NCBI GenBank assembly: GCA_949316235.1
Contig: OX438755.1
Span: 17,315,151 to 17,379,150 of the forward strand
Direction: 5' to 3'
Length of the DNA: 64,000 nt
From: Oegoconia quadripuncta
Taxonomy: Eukaryota; Arthropoda; Insecta; Lepidoptera; Autostichidae
Positions 30,099-42,000 of the stretch are shown piece after piece. The notes under the pieces are model-generated. The model had not been told where the DNA came from. It worked only from the letters and a program-made list of their open reading frames with translations, and ran no database searches. Position numbers and translations under genes: made by a program. How positions within the stretch are numbered: position 1 is the first letter of the stretch; each line of letters begins with the position of its first letter.

Positions 30099-33000
30099 CT
30101 ATTTTACATCATCCACTTCTACATCAGCTTTTTCTATTTGAAACATAATATCACCTTCTTGTACTTCAACAATTTCACCGTTTTCTATACGCATCACTGT
30201 CATTGATTCACCAGCATTGTCCTCTCTAACTTTTTGGATGTATTGAAGTAGTTTGTCGGTCAAAAACGGATATTTCGAAAAAACGTCTTTCGATTGTTCC
30301 GTCTCGTTTGCCTCTTGCTCTTCCGGGTCAGAGACGTCACGTGACGAGTCGTTCCCAAACGTGTGAGGTACTATGTATTGTTCAATGAATTCAGGTGCAC
30401 TCTTTTCCTTATCAACTGCAAGTGTGGGTATATCAGTTTTCAAAACAACCTTGGCTTGTTCTATCTCTTTCTGTGACATTGTTGGCAGCGCTTTGAAGAA
30501 CATCTGTAAGAAAAGGTTGCTTGGTTATGTGAACCTTGGGAATGTGAATATGTATGTTTTTTTTTATGAACAACGGGTTAGCACTTGACCTCAATCACAC
30601 CTGAGGTTAAGTGAACATAAAGCCGAAGGTGGAAGCGTACTGACCCTGAGACTATAAGGCAGCAAATTTAGCTAAGATGGTGGTAGCTAGCCAGGCATTT
30701 TAAATGTCCGCCTGGCTAGCTACCACCATCTTATCTAAATCTGCAGCCAAACAGTAATGAATCCAAAAAAAAATTTAGGATTCCGGTATAAAATTGACAT
30801 GTTTTTCTATTAAAATTCGACTACCCAAAAAAGGATGGAACTCCTTTTGGGTGTATGTGTGTATATGTTATTTCCTTTAGGCTAAACGGTGTTGACGTGG
30901 GTGTTCTTACATTCTTATCGACCCCCAGAGTGTGATAGGATATATTTTATTGTATTCTATTGACGCCTGTAAAATACTATGCACAACGGGTTAGCACTTG
31001 ACCTCAATCACACCTGATGTTAAGTGAAGATAAGGCCGAAGGTGGTAACGTACTGACCCGAAAACCCATCTTATTTGGGGGACTGGCTATCTTATCTCTG
31101 ACAACCGGAACACAACAATGCTATTAACATTGCTGTTTGGCGGCAGATTTAGATAAGATGGTGGTAGCTAGTCAGGCGACATTTAATATGCCCTACCACC
31201 AACCAAACCGAGTACTAAATATGTACCCCGCTGGGGATCGAACCCGCGACCTCCAAAACGTAAACCCAATGTTGTTTACATTGAGACACGGAGGCGATTT
31301 TGATTGGCAATAATTCAAATTCTAAAAGAATATTTATTTTATCCCGTCCAATGCTATGAAACTTCATTAAGATTCAGCTAGAAACCTTACACTACCTATT
31401 ATAAAATATAAAGCTAGAAATAATCAACGCTTGTGTGATGTCTCAATAAAAAATCTATTCTATTCTTTCAAATGAGGCGAAACATACCTTGCGAGTCATC
31501 AACGCCATTCCATGTTCCCTCATCATATGGGCCTTGAGAATAGACATCCGTGGGTATCTGAAAATAAATAAATATCCTTGGACATACACACAATGCCATC
31601 TAGTTCCACTTTAAGCAACTATAGGCTTGTGTTGTGGATACCAGATGGTTGATATAAGTGGATACCAGGTGGTTCTGCAGTACTGGCCATTTCAAAACAA
31701 AATAATTTTTGTTTGGCTAAGAATTCTAATTTCAATTAATTTTATTTTAAAAACATGGAATTCTTTTTCCAAAAGTAGTCATTTGTTTATTGATTAGTGT
31801 TACATTTTCATCGCATTTCAATCTTTTTCGGTATCATGGATACGTTAAAAATTCGAGTAATTATGGAATCTGAGTACCGTAGTGGCAGCAACGCGGCACA
31901 AGCGGCACGCAACATCAACGACGTTTACGAAGCTAACACTACAAACCAACGCACCACCTGTTATTGGTTTAATCGCTTCGGTTCTGGGAATTTCGACCTG
32001 AAAAATGAACCTCGCGGTCGTCCGAAGACTTTGGTCGACAATGACCAATTAAAGGCGATTGTGGAAGCTGATGATACACAATCTACGGCTGAATTAGCAG
32101 CAGCTTTCGACGTTAGCGTCAAAACAATATTGACTCTCTGATCTCTGAAACTCAATGATCGCCAGCGCGAAGTACGCGTCGAGACGTGCCTTGCACTGCT
32201 CAACAGACACACAAATGAAGGAATTTTGAACCGCATTGTTACCTGCGATGAAAAATGGATTCTGTTTGATAACCGCAAGCGCTCAGCAAGTTGGTTGGAT
32301 CCTGGTTCAGCACCTAAACAATGCCCTAAACGAAAACTTACCCCTAGAAAAGTGATGTTCACTGTTTGGTAGTCTAGCGCCGGTGTGATTAATCAATCAC
32401 AGCTTCTTACCAAACGGGATGAGCATTACTGCAGATGTGTACTGTGAAGAACTGAACACAATGATGGAGAAGCTGGCTTATCTCCAACCAGCATTGGTCA
32501 ATCGTTCCTCTCCGCAGCTCCTGCACTACAACGCGCGACCTCATACTGCACAGCAGACAGTCTCCAAGTTGCAAGAACTGGGGTTGGAAGCTCTCCGTCA
32601 TCCGCCCTACTCACCAGACCTTGCGCCTACAGACTACTACTTTTTCCAGAATTTGGATAACTTCTTGGCAGGAAAAAAATTCAATACCCGAGAGGCAGTA
32701 CAAAATGGCTTTTTGAAGAATTTGTTGCCTCCCGTCCAGCTGATTTCTTTAAGAAGAGCATCAATAAACTGCCACTGCGTTTGCAAAGATGCATTGATTG
32801 CATGGGTGATTACTTCGATTAATACAAATAAAAAATACATGAAAAAAATTCGTTTAAATTTTTTCATACAAAACGGCAATTTCATAAGTAAAGACCTAAT
32901 ATTACGTAAATACATTTTTTTTTGTAAATAAAATACGTATTATAAATGAAAACATCCATAACTCGGGTACACATGTCCGTATTCATTATACAAACATATG

Positions 33001-36000
33001 CCCCTAGCGGAATTCGAACCCGCGACCTTTTGGTATAGTGCTCAGAGTTTCTAACCACTACTAAACTTATTAGTAATCTGTGCCACTACACCAAAATGGA
33101 ATGTAAAATTTGAAATATTTACGAGCATATTTTGCAAACATTGGTAACGTTACAGTAGTGATGTAACCATCATTCTTTGCTATCTATCTAATCTAATTAA
33201 TATTATAAATGCAAAAGTTTGGATGTTTATTTGTTTGTTGCTCAATCACGGCGAAACGGATGAACGGATTTCGATGAAATTTAGTATATGTATAGGTAGA
33301 ATATATCCAGGATTAAGACATAGGATATTTTTTATCCCGATAAAGTGAGTACTTCCCGCGGGACAAACAAATTACCGCGATAAAGTTATTCCACGCAGGC
33401 GAAGTCGAGGGCGGAAAGCTAGTAACGTTATATAGCATCGTCGTAATTTGTCAGATATACCCAATGATAGTTGCAATGCAGTCAAAAAATTCGACAAATA
33501 TTAGACGTAAATAGTAGTTATTGTAATTTCCACAGCTCGATGTCTTACGGCATACTTCTGTGGGGAAATGCCGCAAATATAAATATAATTTTTGTTTTGC
33601 AGAAACGAGCCGTTCGTGCGATTTACCAATTGAGAACTGCAGTGTCACTTTCGGGGTAAGATCTCTTCACAGTATACTTGAAAATTTTATATGGCCTGTT
33701 CCGGGCCCCATGCTGTATATATGTCAATATAGCATCATGCAAGAAAAATTGTGATAAACATGATGTTAATAGAAGAAGTAAAGATAAGCTTGCAGGTCAC
33801 ATAGTCGCCAAAGCGAAGTCAGTAATTCATTCAAAGGGCTAAGTATACATTTTTTCAATAAGGTTCCCGTTGATACACAAAAACTTCCTTTCAATATTTG
33901 GGAACCTATTTAATATATTTATATTTCATAGCGGATGAGTTTTTTTACCGTTAGGAAAAAAATAGGGCATATTAGGTAAGTGAAATAGAAGTTATTGGCA
34001 TAGGTAGTTTAAATTTTTTCTTTATTTTCATAACCATAATCGAATAAAGCGTTGTGTCATTTGACGGTCGCATTTGTAGCCTATTCCACATGATTACATA
34101 ATTAGATAAAAAAAAAATTGTAGAAAATATGATTACTAAATAAATTTAGTATGATAGCAACCCTACGAATAACGCCAGTCGCAATATCAGGCCGTTGATG
34201 ATGGTTTGGTAAAAAAAAAAAAAAACTACCTATGCCAAGTTATTTCACTTACCTAATATGTCCTATTTTTTCCTTACGCTTTTCCTTCCATTGCAGAGGA
34301 GACGGGTAAATCAGAAGTCTGTATCCGATAAATGGGTATGCTATATACTAAATAATTTTAGCGAATGGTGTGGGTACTTCTTGGGGCATATCCTTAAGTT
34401 TGCCGTATGTCATTACTTAAGTTTGCCGTATGTCATTACTTCCCAGAATTCGTTCCTTATTAGCGACACAATCGTATGGTCTAGCAGGCGCAGGGCGGCG
34501 AGATTGTGGTCAAACGAGTATCACAGAGCATCGGTAGCTCAGCGGTTAAGACTCGGTCTTCCAATTTTTTAATTTAATTACTAACTAACGCGACCGTCAA
34601 ACGATAAAATTAACGCTTTATTCGATGATAGTTTTGAAACAAAAGAAGTAAACTACCTGTGCCAAAACCTTCTATTTCACTTATCTAATATGCCTTATTT
34701 TTTTCCTTACGGTAAAAACACTCACCGGTATATGACAAATTACGGCAGTGCTGTGATACCATTGCAGAGAAAGACGGGTAAATCAGGAGTCTAATCCGAC
34801 AAATGGGTATGCTATACATGAAATAATTTCAGCGAATGGTTTGGGTACTTTTTAGGGCATATCCTAAAGTTTGCCGTATGTCATTATTTCCCAGAATTCG
34901 TTCCTTATTAGCGACACTATCGAATGGTGTAATAATAGTGTGTGGTTTTTTTTTTTTTTCAAAATGAATGGGGTTTGATTCCTGGCTAGGAATATTGATT
35001 TTTCAAAAACCCAATGATGCAATTTTAGGTTTCTATAAAGTGGGCGCAAGACTCCTTTGAGTCCTTTTCGCTATTCCACATAGTTTCGGATTTGGCCATC
35101 CACATCCACTTGAAAAATTCACCATGTATATGAAATAATTTACAAAAAAAAGTACCACAGGAGATTGTCGTAGCAGACAACATCAAACTAAAAACAAATT
35201 AGATAAATACATAAGTACAAAATAGATTAAAAAAAATGGAAGTACTTTAACTCAGACAACTGAGAAATTGAACCCAGATATAAGCTTCATCTCATCAGTT
35301 GTTTCAATGGCCTGCTTATTTAGCAATAATAATAATTTCAGCGAATGGTTTGGGTACCTCTTTGGGCATATCTGGCAGGCGCAGGGCGGCGGCAGGTGGC
35401 GGTGCTCCCGGTTCACGTGCAGCACTAACGCGGCCTTCTGCGCGTAACGCTTGTCGCATAACTCACACGGGAACTTCTTCTCAGCTGTCAACAATATTCA
35501 TTTATTATTACAAGCTTTTATTTAAAGTGCTTTGATTTTGATTAGTTATTTGTTTAAAATCAAAAATGATTTATTTCGTAAGAATAACATTTGAAATCGT
35601 CATGACATACAGTTATCGCTCATTCACTAGGCAGTCTCCCCAGAGAAGAACGAGCAAGAAACTCAGGGGTTGCTCTTTTTAAATAAGTCAATACAAATAC
35701 ATTTTGGAATAATTGTTAAATTTATGATTCGACAAAGAAAATTAAGAATTAATACTTTGTTTTAATGTGACCTCCGTGGCTCAATGTAAACCACATAGGG
35801 TTTACGGATCGCAGGTGGCGGGTTTTGTACTCAGTTTCGTTGGTTGTCTCATCACCATCTTATCTAAGCCTGCCGCCTCAATTGTTGTGTTCCGGTAGAT
35901 AGATAGATAAAGTCTTTATTTGTTTCCACAGTCACACATATACATTTAGCTATACATATTGATACAGAGACTGATTACGATATTGATTACGGTAGACAGA

Positions 36001-39000
36001 GATAAATACAGTCTCCCAATTTCGGGTCAGTACGCTTGGTAGCCTCATCTTCACTTAACATCAGGTGTCAGGCCAAATGCTAACCCATTGTGCACAAAAA
36101 AAAACTTTTGTCTATGACTGTACAATAAAAGAACAAATAATAAATGGGTTGACAATGATTGTACAAGTGTTTCTTGTCACTGGAACCATTCATGCAACCA
36201 TTTTGCAGCTTCTGTGAGCCTGGTACTGCCAAAGATTATAGACCACTGGTGATTTAAATGTTACTTAAAAAATGTATTTTAATGAAAGAAAGAAAGAAAC
36301 ATTTTATTAAACCCATCTCATGACACAAACAATCAGGTACGAGTATTACACAGTCGAGACACATACAAAAAGTAAACATTGCCATCTAATTGTCGGTGTC
36401 GCAAGGTGGAGTTTTGACTCCAACTCAGCGTGGATTATAGCTGTTCACTACAACGCTGGGTTTCAGTGGAACCTCCAGATGACGCACGGACAGCGATCAA
36501 CAAATACACACACAAATTACAATTAATAGGAGTAATCAGCTAAGTTGTGATGAGAGGATGACATACGGGTAGCTATATCTTATATATATATATTTTTATA
36601 TTTTATGGCAATCGGTCGTCTTTAATGCGACAACCATTACTGCCAGTGTCCGGTTGTGCGGATAAAACGTTGGCTGAGGTTGACCAGTAAGAAATCCAAA
36701 GCCAAACTATTGGTCTGTGTCCTGTTTTGAGCCACCTAAAACAAAAAGGACGAACACAAATATACATAAAGTAAAACAACACAAGGACTTCACAAGTACG
36801 GTAGTAAATATTATAGTTTAATATTATATGTAGAAATATATTTAGATAAAATATTAACAAATGTGGAATTTGTATATAACAATAGGGATTTCATGTTAAT
36901 GGGCCTGGGGATATCAGGGGGGAGAATATCATACAAAGAAACTGATTGATTAGGGCAGTTAAAGAATATATGGTCTGTGGATCCTTCCTCAAGGCCACAA
37001 TCACAAATTGGGGAATCTCTGATGCGTATTTTATTGAGGTGAAGAGGAGTGCATGAATGACCCAGACGCAAGCGACAGATTACCGACGAGGATTGTTTAT
37101 CTGCTAGACGGAAACGGGAGAACCAGGGCCTCTTGGGTATCTCGGGTTGTATGTCGCTGTAGTAGCGGCCTTTTACTAGGCGAGTACGCTCCCAGTTTGC
37201 TTGCCAGGATTCCATTAAATCATGATCAGCCATAGTGTGTAGGTCGTGTGAAAAAACGTGGTATTGGTCACGACATCCCGATTCTATAGCGTTTTTGGCA
37301 AATACATCAACTGTTTCGTTACCGCTGATACCGACGTGGCTTGGGATCCAAGCCAGGGCAATTTCAATGTTTTGGCGGAAGCACTTGTATAAAATATCTT
37401 TAAGGTTAAGGATTATGGGGAATTTCGACTGAGAGAGAAACTGGTTAGAGAGGATAGATTGTAAGCAACTTAGGGAGTCTGTGAAAATGATTGACTTCTT
37501 TAATTTGTGAGATTGGATGTATTTTATAGCTTCTAGTAAGCCAACTGCCTCTCCTGTAAACACCGAGGATAGAGGGGGGCATTTAAAGTTTAGCAGGACT
37601 TTATACCTGGGGAGCCACACCGCCGCTCCGACTTCGCCGTTTTTAGACAGTTTGGACGCATCGGTAAAAAATGGTAACCATCCTTCCCATTGTGATTCTA
37701 GGATCTGGTGGAATAATGAATCAGCTCCTACGGTGTTCTTTTGGATTCCAAAATCTAAGATTATTCTAGGTAGAAAGAGGAGAGCGTCGAAGCACGTTGA
37801 GTACAGAGGGGATATGGAGCACTGATAACGTGGGTAGGACAAATTAGCGACTTTGCGATGGCTAATAACTAAACGGGGAAGTGATTTGTGGGACCAATAT
37901 TTATTGGTTGGGACATCTGATGACAGTAAACTTAATTTTGGGGCCAAGGGGTGATGTTTGTATTGGGACACTCTGAAGCAGTATCGGTCAGCAAGGAATT
38001 GTCTGCGAAGATAAAGAGGAGCGTCTAAGGCTTCAATCTGAAGAGCATTGGTAGGAGACGATCTCATGGCGCCTAAAATTATGCGGAGGCACTTAAACTG
38101 AATTTTATCCAGCTTAGCGAGTGAGATTTTGCTGCAGGGCTCCAAAAGAAAGGAACCATAGTCTATGACACTACGGACGATAGCATTGTATATTAATTTC
38201 TGGGCATATGGGTGAGATCCCCACCAAACACCAGACAGACAACGAAGAACATTAATATTAAGTTCACATTTTTTAATAACATAGTCAAGATGGGGAGACC
38301 CAGTCATTTTCATGTCCAAAAATACACCCAGGAATTTGACGCTTTTATCAATTGGAATTGTTTGGCCTCCATAGACAATATCTATATCAGGAACGGACCT
38401 CTTTCTGGTAAATATAACGACCTTACTCTTGGACACTGATAGTGAGAGACCGTGATCTACTAACCATACCTCCAGATACGACAAAGCCAGGTTGAGAAAA
38501 CGAACGGCATCATCTAATGAGATTGAGGAGATATACAGGGCCAGATCATCTGCATATTGAAGTATGTTGCAGAAAGAAATTACAGTTTGGTCCAAGTCAT
38601 ATGTGTAAAGACTGTATAATATTGGGCTAAGTACAGATCCTTGCGGTAGGCCTACCCAAACTCGCCTAGGGGTTTGATGGGAACTTTGTATCCTAACTTG
38701 GACCGTTCTGTCCATAAATAAGTTGCATATGAAGTAGGTTAGCTTCGCAGGGATACTCAGATTTAGCATTTTCTGCCTGAGCAGTGGAAGCAGAACACTG
38801 TCATATGCCGCTGAAATATCTAAGAAGACTCCGACAAGGAACTCGTTTCTGGAGAAGGCTAGTCTGATGTCTGTGGTTAGGATGCTTAGGCTGTCCATGG
38901 TGCTCATACCTTTGCGGAAACCAAATTGATTATTAGACAATAGGCCCTCGCTTTCGACATACCAATCTAGTCGATTTTTTATTAGATGTTCCATGATTTT

Positions 39001-42000
39001 GCCAAGAGCTGATGACAGGGCTATTGGTCTATAAGATGATGCCAAAGAAGGGTTTTTTCCTGGTTTAAGTATAGGAATTACAATTTGGTTTTTCCATGCT
39101 TGGGGAACATTTCCCGTATCAAAGAAGGCATTAATTAGAGATAGATAAGCTGACTTGGTAGATGGGCCGGCTTTCACTAGGAACGAGTAAGGGATACCAT
39201 CTGCACCAGGTGAAGAGTCCTTCAAATGTTTCAGGACCAATTGCAACTCCATCATAGAGAAGGGGTCATCTAATCTAGTTAAAGAGGAAAAGGCAGGGTA
39301 TGGAGTAGGGAGAGAATCAAAGTTTGGGGCAGAACATGGGGCTAGGTTATTAATAAAGTCTTCAATCCAGGTGGAATAGTCATTGGAAGTTATATTGGGA
39401 GCTGAATATGAACTCCGGAATCGTCTGATAGACTTCCAAAGGAGACCAGATGGAGTCCGGGGAGAGAGATTTTGACAAAATCGTACCCAGGCGGATTTCT
39501 TTTTCTTTTTAAAAAATCGCTTGGCAATTGCAATTGATTTTTTAAAAAGAAGGAAGTTGGTCATTGTCATGTTAAGACGGTAGGAGTCCTCTGCCTCCTT
39601 TCGGTTGTGGAACATATCTGAACACTCAGCGTCCCACCATGGAGGGGAACATTTATATTTGTAATTTTGTTTTAAGGGAATGTTAGAGTCGGCTGATTGA
39701 GTTACTGAGGCAACCAATTGCTCGTAACATACAGTAGCATTATCATTTGTAACGGAAGGGATAAGATTACACTGGGCATCACAGTCTAGAGCGTATTTAT
39801 CCCAGTCTGCTTTAGCGAGACGATACTTTAAAAGAGGAGAAAACTGTCTTACAGGCATAGCAGAGCGGGGCATAGATATTAAGATGGGTAAATGGTCACT
39901 TGCATGTGACGAGGATAGGACATGCCAGGACAGAAGGGAAGAAAGGTTTGGGGAGCACAAGGAAAGGTCAACTGCACTAGCATTTTGATTTGGAGGTGTT
40001 CGTCGTGTAGGAGATCCATCATTTAGAAGACAGATATTCATGGCATCCAATAAATCCACAAGGTCGCACCCGAGGGAATTGTAGTCTGCACTACCCCATG
40101 ATAGGTGATGACAATTGAAGTCACCAAGAATAAGAAAAGAACCAGTAATACAAGAGAAAATGGCTTCTATTTCTGATATATGAACGACATTGGGGTTGGG
40201 AATGTATATAGACAATACTGTAAAATCAGAAATTTTTACTGCCACTGCATTAATAGTAGAGGGTAGAGGGGGCAAGTTTATTTGGGAGAAAGTAATGGAA
40301 GATTTAACTAAAATAGCGGCACCTGCATAACCATCATCTCGGTCATCGCGGAGACAAGCGTAGCCCGGCACCCGAAATCGGGAGCCAGGGACCAGCCAGG
40401 TCTCCGCGATGGCAAAAACAATGGGGGCATGGGTGTCAATTAGATGGAGGATTTCATGCTTTTTAGGACGAAGACTCCGGGAATTCCATTGGATGACTTG
40501 ATCCATTATTAATTGTTTGAAAAAGTTCTGATATGAGGGCTGCAACGTTGGACGGTGGGGAACAGTCATTAAATTTTTTTAACATATTGATGAGCATCGA
40601 AAGCATTAATTCCATCAAATTTTCACCAACAGGTTCAGGTCCCTGACGGGAACGTATAGCTACCCCATTGTTGGGGGATGGTGGATTACGTTGAGAGATT
40701 ATAGCTTGGTGAGCAGCTCTGTCATATCCATGTGATGGAGAAGGGTGAGGTCTACTTGGGATTGTGACTGTTTTTCTGTAAGAGTATGTCGTAGGAGGAT
40801 TTGGAGTATGAAGGGATTGGGTTGGGGAAAGTGGAGATGCCGTTTGAACATGAGGTCTAGTTGGTGAAAAAAGCGCACGGGCCACTTCTGCATATGGTCG
40901 ACGCACTGGGGGGAATCTTGATGCTGCTTCATTATAGGTGACATTGTCTTGGGACATAGTGGATTTTATAGCTTTTTGCCGGGAGTTTTCTGGGCATACC
41001 TTATCTGTGGCAAAATGGTTACCAGAGCAGTATAGGCAGGTGGCTTTTTCTGGAGTTACTGAACAACTCCTTCCGAGGTGAGATTGTGCACATTTGTAGC
41101 AACGGGGCTTTGATCTGCATTGATCTTGTACATAACCAAACCTACAGCAATTGTTGCACTGAATGGTAGGCAGTTGGTATGTTTCTATGAGGAGGGCGGT
41201 GTGAAAACAGAAAATTCTAGATGGCAGGGTCTGGCCACTAAAAGTTAACACAACAGTCCTGGTTGGAAGCCATTCCACAGAGCCATCGTCCCGATGAGCT
41301 TTTCGGTTTAACCTACGAGCCTTCAGAACAAGACCACATCCTGTTGGTAAATCCACTGCGTCAACAAATTCCTGCATTGACCATTCTACTGGGACACCAC
41401 GTACTATGCCCATTCGGGTAATATTAAAGGTGGGAATGATAGCTTCAAATTTGCTGGAGGTCAAGACAGAGCTAGATACAAAGTTATTGGCAGCCATATG
41501 GGTTTCAAACTCAACTGATATTCTGTTACGACCTACAGCTTTGATTCCCTGTCGGGTAATTTTCTGAATGCCTGCTCTGACTAAAAATTGACCAAACTGT
41601 ATGGGATTAATTGTTGTACCGGCTTTTGGATGGGGCTCTGTCCTGAACACATGGACCAGGAAGGGGCCATCGTCATTCTCGCAATATCGTTTGCAATCCT
41701 CTAGACTGGGATGGGAATATACATTTTGAACAGATGCGGCAGGGGGGACATTAGTTTTTTTGGCGCTTTCGGTATGAATCTCCGACTCGGCTACTCTTTT
41801 TTTGCCTTTTTCTGTTTTTCCCGGCTCGGGGGCCTGCTGGGTCATGTCCTGCATCTCCACTGAGAACACATCTTGGGAGTAAGAAGTGACCCGGGTAGGG
41901 TCGGGTGGTTTGGGGGGAGGCTCAGCCTCCGACATAGTCGGAGGCTCTTTTAGTTAAATTTTAACACTTACCCAATTACCAGGGACAACACAACACAAAA

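Noticed and set aside
34525..34560. tRNA-like GCATCGGTAGCTCAGCGG sequence
   Set aside because: Box A only, no box B or 3' half within range. Probably a SINE head stump.
35252..35357. Direct continuation of zinc-finger exon 6 to a stop at 35252
   Set aside because: It would end the seventh finger without its His ligands. Using the donor at 35357-35352 and the exon at 31557 restores an exact C2H2 finger.
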